This document shows positions 43,331 to 53,267 of a stretch of DNA of 64,000 nt, in pieces. This DNA comes from Carnegiea gigantea (lineage: Eukaryota > Streptophyta > Magnoliopsida > Caryophyllales > Cactaceae), in NCBI GenBank assembly GCA_029747015.1, contig JAKOGI010001282.1, positions 203,992 to 267,991 of the forward strand, read 5' to 3'. The position numbers were made by a program, and so were the translations under genes. Positions within the stretch are counted from its first letter, which is position 1; each line of letters opens with the position of its first letter. The notes beneath the pieces are model-generated. The model saw only the letters and a program-made list of their open reading frames with translations, was not told the DNA's origin and did not search any database.

Positions 43331-43920
43331 TCTCCCAAAATTCTCACTCCATAATTTTTCACCCTTCTCATTCTTCTCCCTTAAGTTTACTTCAGTTGGC
43401 TTGTCCTGCCTCTACTTGTCCGTCGTCCAGTCCCGGCCTATTACATGGTTTACTTCCATCCTCTCCGGCCCAGTCGATGATTTCTTTGCCTGATCCTAAG
43501 TTGTGTCATGCTGGGCGTACATCTTCTCCTTCACCCACCCCCGCAGTCCACCCTGACCCTTCCTCCCCTCCCTGCCTTTAGTCTGCGGCTCAAACCCAGT
43601 TGCTGTCGCCTTCCTCTTCTTCCCCCAGCCCATCCAGCCCGTCCCTCTCCAGTCCCACCTCGCATCCAACCAACCCCACCCCCTCTGCCTCTTCTGTCCC
43701 TCCTCACTCTAGCCCCATTGTCCCCTCATTTTTTAAGGCCTAAAACACTTTGTTGCCCATTTCTCCTGCCTTTTCCCATCCTTCTAATGCTCATCCTATA
43801 ATCACTCGTGCTAAGAGCGGGATTTAAAAACCCAAGCCCATTTTGTCTTTTAACACAAGCCTTGTCGATCTTGAACCTAACTCTTTTAAACAGGCATCTA
43901 AAGATCCTAAATGATAAGAG
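43331..43920 (+). pseudogene. COP linker between integrase and reverse transcriptase
   Basis: A Pro/Ser-rich, low-complexity stretch (many CCT, TCC codons) with stops, typical for copia elements at this place. Near its end, THRAKSGI-type text (ITRAKSGI) precedes the reverse transcriptase. Apparent frames at 43508-43801 are artefacts of this composition. Confidence 0.6.
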
Positions 43921-44600
43921 GCTATGACTGAGGAATATAAGGCGTTAATTGATAATCATACTTGGGAATTGGTTCCTTCTCGACCCGGATAAAATCTTGT
44001 TGGTTATAAGTGGGTTTGCAAAGTAAAATTTCATTCTGACGGGTCTGTTGAGCGGTACAAGGCACGGTTGGTTAACCTTGGTAACCACCAATAACCTGGC
44101 ATTGATTACCACGAGACTTTTAGTCCTGTTGTCAAAGCCCCTACTATCTGTCTCATGTTGTCCTTAACTCTTACTCTTGGATGGTCTATACGGCGAATGG
44201 ATGTTAAAAATGCTTCTCTTCATGGTGATCTCACTAAGGAAGTTTATATTCCTCAGCCACCAGGGTTTGTTCACCCTCACTTTTCGTCCCATGTTTGCAA
44301 GCTCAAGAAAGCTATTTATGGCCTCAAGCAAGCTCCTCGTGCTTGGTTTCATAAATTTAGTAGTTTTCTTCTGACCCAAGGGTTCAGTTGCTCTCCTTCT
44401 AATCCTTCCATGTTTGTTTATCATCATGGTTCTACCACTATGGTACTACTCCTATATGTTGACGACATCATTCTTACTGGTAGCTCTTCTTCTGCCCTTC
44501 ATCGCTTCATTACTGTTCTTTCTCATCAGTTTACTATGAAGGACTTGGGTGATCTTCATTATTTCTTGTATGTACAGGTGGTACGAACATCCTAGGGTAT
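43921..44600 (+). pseudogene. COP reverse transcriptase
   Basis: MTEEYKALIDNHTWELV, VGYKWVCKVKFHSDGSVERY, YHETFSPVVKAPTICLML, WSIRRMDVKNASLHGDL, YIPQPPGFVHPHFSSHVC, KAIYGLKQAPRAWFHKF and LLLYVDDIILTGSS (YVDD catalytic box), FTMKDLGDLHYFL. Stops occur where Gln, Glu or Arg are expected. Catalytic residues remain. Confidence 0.9.
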
Positions 44601-45393
44601 ATTTTTGACCCAGCATAAGTATGTCTAAGACCTTCTTTGTACTTTTCATACGCATATTGCTAACCTTGTTTGTACCCCATCCCTTTCTTGAACCTCCTTG
44701 ACCCTCACAGATGGAGAGTTGCTTGCGGATCCCACTGAGTACGGAAGTATGGTAGGTGCATTGCAATATTTGACTATGAATCGACCTGACATAGTCAATG
44801 CTGTTCATGTAGTTTCCCAATATATGCATGCTCCCTGTACTACTCACTTGCACACTGTCAAGTGTATTTTTCAGTATTTGTAGGGTACCCTGACTTTTGG
44901 ATTGCTGCTTCGTCCTGCCTCCACTCCATCTGTCATTGTGGCCTATTCTTATGATGATTGGGTAGGATGCAAAGATACTTGTCATTCTATGACTGGTTAT
45001 GCTATGTTTTGGTCCCAATCTCATGTCCTGGCGTTTTGAGAAGCAACCTACGGTTTCCAAGTCTTCTACTGAAGTTGAGTATCCCGCTGTCGCCTACAGT
45101 GTGGCTGAAACTATTTGGATTTGCAAGCTTCTCCATGATATTGGCATTTTTGTTGTCTCTCCTACGAAGGTGTTCTGCGATAACATTAGTGCCTCCTACA
45201 TAACGGTGAATCCTGTTCAGCATGATCGTAGCAAGCATATTGCGGTCGATTATCATTTTGTATATGAGCATATTGCTCAGGGGGATCTATATCCCTACTC
45301 AACTTCAGTTAGCTGTCATCTTTACCAAAGGCTTGTCTTCTAAGTTATTTGAGTTTTTCAGGGACAATATATCAGTATGTTCCTCGCTAATAG
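44601..45393 (+). pseudogene. COP RNase H
   Basis: YGSMVGALQYLTMNRPDI, QYMHAPCTTHLHTVKCIFQYL and YDDWVGCKDTCHSMTGYAMF (first Asp changed context), SWRFEKQPTVSKSSTEVEYP (shifted frame; Glu), FCDNISASYITVNPVQHDRSKHI (Asp) and the end LSSKLFEFF. Two frame changes around 45025 and 45290. Stops before the purine tract. Confidence 0.85.
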
Positions 45394-45405
45394 ATTGAGG
45401 GGGCG
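45394..45405 (+). promoter_or_regulatory. COP polypurine tract
   Basis: TTGAGGGGGCG directly upstream of the right LTR. Confidence 0.75.
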
Positions 45406-45507
45406 TAATAGTGTACAGATGACTAAAATGTAATTTTTGTATTCTTGATTGTATATACATACACACCTAGGCTCCCTAATTGGGCAGAGCCTTGAGTTAC
45501 ATTCACA
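45406..45507 (+). repeat. COP right (3') LTR
   Basis: 102 bp; differs from the left copy by a handful of substitutions. Starts TAATAGTGTACAG. Confidence 0.75.
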
Positions 45508-45512
45508 ATATT
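45508..45512. repeat. Right target-site duplication of COP (ATATT)
   Basis: Exact copy of 29182-29186. Confidence 0.6.
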
Positions 45513-47261
45513 TTTAATAAGCATTTGACGCTTTAGCAACTTAGATATGTCCATCGAATAAATTAATCCATAATTTGGTGTAAATAATAACTTATTCATG
45601 GGTGTGGCCCCCTGGAGCTTGGTTTTTGAAGCATAAGGCTGTAACTTCATTGTCTCGGTTTCTTAAGGCTATGTTCTCTAAGTCTCATTGAAGCATGAGG
45701 CCTTGGTGCACATCAACATAAAGGGAACAGTGCATACATGCTATGCCTTATAGTCACTGACACTTCTAGCAAGAGCGGACAAGGTGAGATAGTAAACCAC
45801 CAAAGTACAAAATCTAACCCAAGAAAATTTCATAATTTTGAGCAAAAACCTAAACTGCATGAAATTTCTTCAAATTAAATCCCAAATTGGAGATTTCAAT
45901 TAATTCAAACCATGATTCCAATCTCTAAAACATATTTAGGGCATGTTGACTCAGAATAAGAAGATGATCTCATCAAATTTTTGCTTATTTACATGTTCTT
46001 TTAATTTTCAATTTTTTTCCCACTACATAGAATAGATTATAGTAGCATCTCAAACAAAATCAGAATTCCAAAAACACAGCATCATCAATTATTAACGATT
46101 TTAGAAAGAAAATATGTATTGGCCTTGCATCAGTGAGGCATGCGCCTTTCTCTCTTGCCTTAAACCTCACGCCCCAACCTTTAAGGACCTTTGCGCCTTA
46201 ATGCCCCTCACACATTAAATACTAAGATGTCAATTGTACATGTCATGTCACTTTTTCAACCTTTTTCCTAGTTGTAGAATATGGTGGAATAAAGAAAAAT
46301 AAATCATCAAATTCTTCTATGCTTTTATTCTGGAGTACTAGGGAATCAGAGCTTTTTAAATCCAAGGTAGCAAACATGACTGCTGCACTTCAAAGATAAG
46401 GTCACAAACATTTAACCCAGCTCATACCCCTCATTGCCAACACTTGAAGTATGGACTGAAAATGGATTTGTATGGGAAGGACCCCTTCCCACCCCCCGGC
46501 CAGTGCAGCCACAAATTTTTTTTAAAAAAAGAATCATACATTTCATCTCACAAAATCTAGGTGCATGGGTATCCCTGGTGTTTTAAGATCAAAAATGTCA
46601 TTCATTTAGGCAACCTTGTTACAAGCATCATGAGTAAAGTATCATAAGCCTCTTAACTTAGCAATTTTGCATCAATTGCCTCCTAAATCTTCTAATATTA
46701 GGAGGATTTGTCTTAGTTGGCTGAATTGCTAATGTATTGCTCCAATACCCTCTTCCTCCAATCCCCAACATGCTTAATAGGGAAACCACTTGACAAGCCA
46801 TAAATAATAATCCCCTATCTTTTGCTTCCGAATCCTCTACGAAGCATATTATAATAAACCTACCTCCCTCCAAGATAATGCCTTGTATCCTGGCATCTGC
46901 AGCCTCAAGTTCCCCTCAAGACAGTTTAAAATACAATTTCATCACGCTACATTATCCACAACCATCCTCTTACAAGAATAATCATTGACTATTCCTTCTT
47001 GAGTTCATATAGTATCCTTTTACACGATTAAATGATGTTTCTCCCATTCCTCTGCTTCTAATTTCTAAGGTCACAATTGTCCCTATTTGCAATCTAAACT
47101 TCATAGGATCAGTGTTGACTATAAACAGTTTCATCTCTTACACTTATTTTTATTCGGCCAAGATGGTCCTTACAAAACACAGAAGAAGAACTAAGCCATA
47201 AGTCATATTAACTACTACTAATAGAAGAAGATTCATATAATATACACATGAGTATCAGACC
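45513..47261. other. Intergenic or intronic DNA left of the golgin fragment, no gene seen
   Basis: No exon I can support. A minus-strand frame at 46658-46873 preceded by ELEAADARIQGI-like codons (46910-46860) looks faintly exon-like but I cannot place it in the golgin. It may be intron or flanking DNA of the fragment to the right. Confidence 0.35.
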
Positions 47262-47410
47262 AACAACAACAACACCTCCTAGTGTAGGTCCTGCTTTTGT
47301 GGAATTTCTGGAGATTTAGATGTAGGCAACCTTACTTCTACTGGTACACCTATCCGTAGAGAGGCTGATTTCAAGAGACCCATAAAACAAGATTTTGTGA
47401 AAAAAAATTT
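47262..47410 (-). mobile_element. Au-like SINE
   Basis: Plus-strand reading CAACAACAACAACA, then CCTAGTGTAGGTCC, then GATGTAGGCAACCTTAC, then GTAGAGAGGCTGATTTC and AAGAGACCCA. This order matches the widespread plant Au SINE read from its TTG-rich tail backward (CAACAACAACA, CCCAGTGTAATCCCAC, GTACGCAGACCTTACC, GTAGAGAGG, ATAGACCC). It is thus on the minus strand, with decay of about a quarter of positions. The 5' end is not sharply defined. Confidence 0.6.
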
Positions 47411-47569
47411 TATACAAGAAGGATTTTATGACACGAGTAGCAGACCATTTGCGGCTAACCCATGATGTGGAGCCTCCACACAAGCGAACGATCTAGTCAA
47501 TCTGCCAATAATACAAAAGAGCAACATTACCTACGTACCCCTCATACAAACAGTCACAAGATGCCATAC
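47411..47569. other. Probable golgin intron sequence, no gene seen
   Basis: Lies between the SINE and the downstream end of golgin exon b. The bases just left of the exon on the minus strand read GTATGG, a plausible splice donor, so this stretch would be intron. Confidence 0.4.
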
Positions 47570-48165
47570 CTTATGAACTTCTTGAATGCATTGCTTTGCC
47601 CTTTTATGAAGCTTGATAAATTTGGAATCAGGCTCCGAATATTTACCATCTCTTTCCTTTATTTCTTGCTCCATCTTCTGTGAGCTACACAGGCAAACAA
47701 CCAAAAGAGCATGATCTTAATGACTAGATAACAACATAATTCTTTATACATCACGAAGCTCACATCCTATGACACGATGGATCCCAGAACGTTTGACATC
47801 AAACACAAGATTCAAGTGGGGAATAAATATACAGCGATCCACTTTACTAGATCAAAGGGAAGCTATTAAGATTTCAGTTGTGATGGTGCCCAAAATGAAA
47901 TAACAACCCAACAGAGTTCATGTAAGCAATAATAAGTTAAAACTTAGTAGCTTACTTTTTGCTAACTTAGATGAAAGCTCTTGGGCCCTGGCATCAGCCT
48001 TTGAATATGATTCTCTTAAATGCTTCAAAGCCTCTTCGGCAGCATACCATCTTTGTCCTTCTTCCTATAGTTCTCTATTCAATGACTCTATCTTTTCCTA
48101 CAATTCCTTCATACCATCTTCTTGCTAGACTTCTAAGTTAATGCACTTCTAAGCCCTTAGGATGA
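47570..48165 (-). pseudogene. Fragment of a GRIP-domain golgin gene, two exons with intron
   Basis: Exon b (47570-47677) is exactly 36 codons, KMEQEIKERDGKYSEPDSKF then IKLHKRAKQCIQEVHK, flanked on the minus strand by CACAG (acceptor) and GTATGG (donor). Exon a (about 48165-47956) reads KIESLNREL, then a stop, then EEGQRWYAAEEALKHLRESY and SKADARAQELSSKLAK, ending before GTAAGC. The order and wording match the N-terminal coiled coil of plant GRIP golgins (Arabidopsis At5g66030 type), which tether vesicles at the trans-Golgi. At least four in-frame TAG/TAA-type stops in exon a, mostly at Gln or Glu places, show it is dead. Introns are kept, so it is a genomic fragment or broken gene, not a processed copy. 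The GRIP domain itself is not in the window. Confidence 0.7.
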
Positions 48166-49224
48166 AGAACTATATAAGAACAAATCTCACGTAGTGAAGT
48201 GAGGGGACAAGAAAAGGGGTCATAGTTTTGGGTTTGAATGTAAAGGTAGATTGGTAACCATGGGTCTTAGATAAGATATCACCACCAAGAAGCTTGGAGC
48301 TCACTTTTAAGATTAAGAGAGATAAGATATCACCACTCAAATAACCTTAAAAGGCTCTTGAACACCACTCTAGGGAGCTATTTTAGAGATAAGCAAGAGA
48401 GAAAAACACAAGGGAGTTTAAACTCAACCCAAATCATATATTCAAAAGTGAATTTACAAAATGACAGCTTTCCCATATATAAGAGGCCTCTAATAGTTAG
48501 AATCAAGGAAGAAAAACAAGGCCAAACAAACAACCAAAGAGAAAAAGGGGGAACCAAAAAGTAAGCAAGTACAATAGCAAAAGTAAAAAGCTATCAGTAC
48601 TTTTCAGAACTGCAACCGCAACTTCAAACAAGCATAACTTCTAAAATACTTGCCCAAATGAGGTCATTCAAAAGCTAGGAGAAAGCCCTAAGTGTCTATT
48701 TTCAGGTAAGACCTCTTTAAGCCTATGATTCCTAGCCATTTAAAAGTTGTACCCTGATAAAGACAAGTGGTTCCCTGCTAAAAACATCTTACATCTTTTC
48801 TGAACTTGCTCCCTTTTGAAACCTTTACTTTGAATTTGACCTGAAACTCTTTCACTGCCCTTCAATTTCACTCAAAAAGGATTCCAAAAAATGTCCCACA
48901 AAACTGGGTAATGAACTGGCTTAAGTAGGCAGATTGTATCGCTAGACATTGAGAGATGATTTGGATGGGAAAATAAAGACCAAATGACTTCCAATTTGCT
49001 TTATTGGAAAGATAACTTTCAAAACGTAAACTCCATGGCAAAAGATCAAACACGCTAGCCAAAAGTTAGGCAATCAGAGTCACAAAGGCACTACTGGGTC
49101 TCGGTTGGACTGGACAGTAGCAATCTGAATCCATCATTAGATCTCTCAAGGTTTGAATAACCTTTTGGACATCCTTGGATTTTGGTATCTCTTGATCATG
49201 ATCTCCGCTATGTTCCCCCATGGT
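48166..49224 (-). repeat. Probable 3' LTR and flank of GC, boundaries unresolved
   Basis: Non-coding stretch between the golgin exon and the end of GC integrase. The minus strand has a TATA-like CTTATATATGGG near 48474-48485 and a duplicated GGTGATATCTTATCT (around 48265 and 48325), as in LTR R/U5 regions. A purine-rich AATAAGGGGAGGA near 49236 could be the polypurine tract. The partner LTR is not in the window, so ends cannot be fixed. Confidence 0.35.
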
Positions 49225-49249
49225 TGTATGATCCTCCCCTTATTGGAGA

Positions 49250-50356
49250 GAATTTGCCCTCAAATTCTCAAGGTGATCATCTTCAAAGTATGGCTTAAGG
49301 TCTGCGATGTTGAAAGTACATGAAACTCCATAATCTCCTGAAATATCTACGTTGTAGGCTGTCATTGATCTTCTCTAGCACCTCAAATGGACCATTGGCC
49401 CTACCCATCAACTTGGACTTTCTTCTAGATGGAAACCTCTCTTTTCTAAGGTGAACCCACACTAGATCTCCTAACTTGAACAAGGCCTTTTTACAATGCT
49501 TGTTAGCTTGGTCTTAATAGCGCTCATTTACTCTCTCTATTTGTGCTTAGACCTGCTTATGGAGCTCTTGAATCTCCCTAATGCTTTTGCTAGCTTCGGT
49601 ATGCATCTTCTCTCCTTATTGTAGTGGCACAAGGTCAAGGGGGCCAAAAAAGGTTTTGGCCATAAACCACCTTGAATGGGGATTCATTGGTGGTCCTACT
49701 AGGTGCACAGTTGTAGGAAAATTCGGTATGGGGAAGAAGCAAGTCCCAAGCCTTTAAGTTCTTCTTGACTAGGAACCTTAATAAAGTTCCTAGAGTGTGG
49801 TTCACCACCTCCATTTGGCCATATGTTTGAGGACGGCAAGTTGTGTTAAACGTCAATTTGGTACTCAATGTTCTCCACAATGTGATCCAAAGTGACTAAG
49901 AAACTTGGAGTTATGATCGGACACAACAGAGAGAGGAATATCGTGGAGCCTTACCACCTCTTTGAAATACAAATTGGCCACATGAGAGGCATCATTAGTC
50001 TTGTGACAAGAAAGGAAGTGAGCCATCTTTGAAAACCATTTTACCACCATCATAATTGAATCTTTGTTGTGTTAAGTGCGTAGGACACCAAGTACAAAAT
50101 CCATGCTCACATCTAGCTATAGACCTTGAGGAGTGGGTAAAGGGGTGTAAAGACCGTGAGGGAGAGCATAACTCTTGGCCATTTGACAAATAGAACACCT
50201 CTTGATCAAGTCTTGGATGTCTTCAAGCATGTGCGGCCAATAGTAATGCTCCTCAGCCATCAAATAGGTCTTGTCCACCCCAAAGTTCCCGGCTAAGGAA
50301 CCTCCATGAAGCTCCTTAAGGACAAGCTCGCAGGTGCCACACCTTAGCATGCACAA
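49250..50356 (-). pseudogene. GC integrase
   Basis: Zinc-binding: CELVLKELHGGSLAGNFGVD (one His changed to Asn) and KRCSICQMAKS. Core: [35 protein letters not shown] (second Asp region; Arg lost), TTCRPQTYGQMEVVN (normally HPQTDGQ), SYNCAPSRTTNESPFKVVYG. C-terminal: FKLGDLVWVHLRKERFP and GPFEVLEKIND. Spread over at least four frames. Confidence 0.85.
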
Positions 50357-50978
50357 CAGGTTATCCTTGAATACGTAACCCTCATTAAGTACAAAATCTC
50401 CCTTTGGATGAGCTTGACAAGGCTCAAAAAGTTCCCCAAAATCTGTATCATCCTCTTATAAAGATTTTAATTGTTCAAATCTGAGTACATACGAGCCAAG
50501 TTAGACTAAGAGGGGGTGTCTTCATGAGATTGCATCCACCCCTTGGTTAAGTTTCCTGGACTTGTGTTTGATCACAAGGTGGAATGATTGTAGATATGAA
50601 CCCACTTGGCATGCTCTGAGTTCAACTTATGTTGCCCTTGAATGCACTTTAGGGCCTCATGATCGGAATGTGAACTCATCGGCGATCAAGTAGATTGTCC
50701 AATGTTCAAGGGCTCAGATGATGGCAAAGAAATCCTTATCATATGTAGAATATCTTCTTCTTATGTCATTTAGCTTCTCACCAAAGTAGGCAAGCAACTT
50801 GCCCTCTTGAATCAAGGCGGCGCCTGTCCCAACTCCAAAGGCGTCACATTCTACCTTAAAGACCTTGTTAAAGCACGGTAAGGCCAAAATTGGGGCTTGA
50901 GTGAGGTTGCTTTTAAGTTCTTCGAAGGCTTGTGAGCTTGACTTGTCCATACAAACTTGGTTCCTTTAAGAACCTCGA
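50357..50978 (-). pseudogene. GC RNase H
   Basis: SSQAFEELKSNLTQAPILAL, then VFKVECDAFGVGTGAALIQ (first Asp) and LAYFGEKLNDIRRRYSTYDK with the Glu region; the remainder toward 50357 is too decayed to follow in one frame. Confidence 0.75.
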
Positions 50979-51640
50979 TTATGGGGGCAGCAATGATGCT
51001 AAAATTACAAATGGTAATCTGTGAAAGCTTCGAATATCATGAATTAAAGGAGGAATTTGCCAAGATTTAATGACCTTAACCTTACTTTGATCGACTTGTA
51101 TGCCCTCGGCCGAAACAATGTAGCCAAGAAGCACCACCTCAAGGGAAAAGAACGTGCACTTCTTAAGGTTCCTATAAAGCTTTTCTTGTTTAAAGTTCTC
51201 CATCACTTGCCTCAAATGCTCATAATGCTCCTCTTTGGACTTACAAAAGATCAAGATGCCATCAAAGTCTGCCACCATGAACTTTCTAAGGAAAGGTTTG
51301 AACACATGGTTCACGAGCCTCATGAATGTGCTAAGGACATTGGAGAGCCCAAAATGCATCACCAACCACTCATAAAGTCCAACCTTAGTCTTGAAAGCCG
51401 TCTTCTATTCATCCCTTTCACGGATCCGAATTTGGTAATAACCACTCCAAAGATCAATCTGCGAAAAGAACTTGACCCATAAAGTTTATCAAGCATGTCT
51501 TCCAATCTTGGTATAGGATACCTATATTTGATTGTGATCTTGTTTATGGCACGACTGTCAATATACATTCTCATGGACCCATCCTTCTTGGGAACAAGAA
51601 GAGCAAGCATGACATAAGGGTTTAGGCTCTCTTGGACTAG
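50979..51640 (-). pseudogene. GC reverse transcriptase
   Basis: [37 protein letters not shown], then after a shift [20 protein letters not shown]. The catalytic box has decayed: [15 protein letters not shown] stands where VVYFDDILIYS is expected, so Tyr and the second Asp are both changed. The end [18 protein letters not shown] is clear. Confidence 0.85.
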
Positions 51641-51999
51641 GCCTTGGAAACGAGCTCTTCCACTTGTCTTTGAATCCCCAAGGCATCTTTGGGGTTCATT
51701 CTATACACGAGCTTATTTAGGAGGATAGCACCAGGCATGAGATGGATGTGATGTTGGATGGTTCTCTTAGGAGGTAGTCTGGATGGGATTTCCTCGAGAA
51801 ATACATGTGTGAAATCTTGTAAGAGTTGTATGGCAAAGGGGTGAGAGGGAGTTTTAGTTTGATCATCTTATGAGGGGGTAAAGAGGATCTTTTCTTTGAG
51901 AGGTTTGAACTCGTGGAGTTCGGCTTGTAGGGTGGGTTCAAGGAAAGAAAGGAGAACTTCCCCATCCTTAGGAGCTTCTTGTGTTTTAGGCTTGATAAT
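51641..51999 (-). pseudogene. GC protease-to-polymerase linker, heavily decayed
   Basis: The segment between the protease end and reverse transcriptase start. An open frame at 51717-51965 is the best visible stretch but holds no recognised motif. Confidence 0.35.
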
Positions 52000-52521
52000 T
52001 TGATGTAGGGCTAAAGGGACAAGGGTGATCTTTCAGCCATTTTGTGGAGGGTGTAGGTGTTTAGGAAACCATCATGCATAACTCCTTGGTCATAAAGCCA
52101 CGACATTCCCAATAGGATATGGTAAGCACCCATGGGAATGATATCACACCAAAGTTCATTAAAATAGCTCTTATCAATAGATGAGGCTATCAATTAACGA
52201 GTTCAACTTGAAGACCTGTACCTTGGTTTAACTATTGAATTGAGTAGGGCTAAGGGTGTAGTTTGCACAACTTCTTCCATCCATAATAAGAGAACAAACT
52301 CGGCCATTGATGTGACACCTCGTGTGGAAGATGTTTTTCCTTTGTTCCTCATGATTGGTGTTCTTATGAACACTTAAGGCCCTCCTAAGAATAAATAAAT
52401 CCCCTTCATCTACGTCCTCTACATGGTCCTCCTCAACCCCCATCAAGTGCACTGCCTTCTTACTCTCCTTTTCCTCCAATTCGACCTCCTCAAGCTCTTG
52501 GTACTCAGCTAAAGTCATGAC
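52000..52521 (-). pseudogene. GC aspartic protease
   Basis: IFHTRCHINGRVCSLIMDGR then SCANYTLSP: relatives have DGGSC at the active site, here DGRSC. Downstream: NELWCDIIPMGAYHILLGMS and WLYDQGVMHDGFLNTY. Upstream, NCKVMTLAEYQELEEVELEE and a Glu/Asp-rich stretch link to gag. The open frame running further right into the hAT end is a chance fusion. Confidence 0.8.
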
Positions 52522-52529
52522 TTTACAGT
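52522..52529. repeat. Left target-site duplication of the hAT-like element (TTTACAGT)
   Basis: Eight bases directly before TAGGCCTGGCAA; repeated exactly at 59671-59678. Confidence 0.75.
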
Positions 52530-52687
52530 TAGGCCTGGCAATTTCACCCGAATTTGATAGATACCCGATTCGCCCGACCCGAAAAATCGATTGAAAACCC
52601 AACTAAACGGCCGAATTAACCGGGTGATGGATCGGGTCGGATTGGAGTGATGGTCCACCCGATCCGTCACCCAACACATAACCCGCT

Positions 52688-52688
52688 T

Positions 52689-52720
<32 letters not shown>

Positions 52721-52846
52721 ATAATATAAATATATAATAATATTATGTATAATACATATATAGAGGTACATATATAAATATGTATATATATACATATATA
52801 TATATATATATGTATATGCATATATATATGTATACATATATATATG

Positions 52847-52890
<44 letters not shown>

Positions 52891-52918
52891 CATATATATA
52901 CGTATATATATACATATA
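52688..52918. repeat. TA/TATG microsatellite, left of the LINE
   Basis: TA-rich dinucleotide and TATATG/TACATA tracts. Long frames of Tyr and Ile in both strands are low-complexity artefacts. Confidence 0.95.
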
Positions 52919-52932
52919 TGTATGTATATGTA
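52919..52932. repeat. Left target-site duplication of the LINE
   Basis: TGTATGTATATGTA, repeated at 58031-58044 after the poly(A) tail. Because it lies in a microsatellite, part of the match may be chance. Confidence 0.5.
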
Positions 52933-53267
52933 CCCCCATCCAGCTCTGGCAAATGGCTAGGACCAGAAGGGGACACCCATGTTCCGGCCGCTATAGCCCA
53001 TCCCGCCGACGCTGGTAACAGTAGCCACCGTCCAGCCACCAACCGAGCTTAGCAGCAGACCCAATCAACTCTTTTCGGTGACAGAACATGCCCCAGCGAG
53101 TACAACTGCTGTTGCATCCCCAAATCAGTCGAGCTCAGCCTCACCAGCACCGGCGACGACAACCCACAAACACCGAGTTGTGGTTGTTTCTGCTGAGGGT
53201 CCACTCAGCCACGCTGTTGAAGCAAGACTCGGTCACCTAGACTAGATCAAGCCAGCTACCCAGAATC

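Larger units (their letters stand above)
29187..45507 (+). mobile_element. COP: Ty1/copia element with 102-bp LTRs, split by GB
   Basis: Both LTRs are 102 bp and nearly identical, running TAATAGTGTAC to TTACATTCACA, with ATATT on each outer side. A decayed Met-type primer site follows the left LTR and a purine tract precedes the right one. The coding order gag, zinc knuckle, protease, integrase, reverse transcriptase, RNase H is that of copia (integrase before reverse transcriptase). Very short LTRs suit the Ale/Retrofit group. GB is inserted in gag. Without GB the element is about 5.1 kb. Confidence 0.8.

Noticed and set aside
43508..43801. Pro-rich 97-codon frame suggestive of an extensin-like protein
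   Set aside because: Lies in the low-complexity linker of the copia polyprotein, in a frame other than the coding one.
44452..45060. 202-codon minus-strand frame
   Set aside because: Antisense of COP reverse transcriptase and RNase H, whose plus-strand motifs are unmistakable.
46658..46873. Minus-strand frame as a further golgin exon
   Set aside because: The text (GGRFIIICFVEDSEAKDRG) does not fit a coiled coil and I see no matching golgin segment.
52603..53052. Several Tyr/Ile-rich open frames on both strands
   Set aside because: Pure translation of TA/TATG microsatellite; open in many frames at once.
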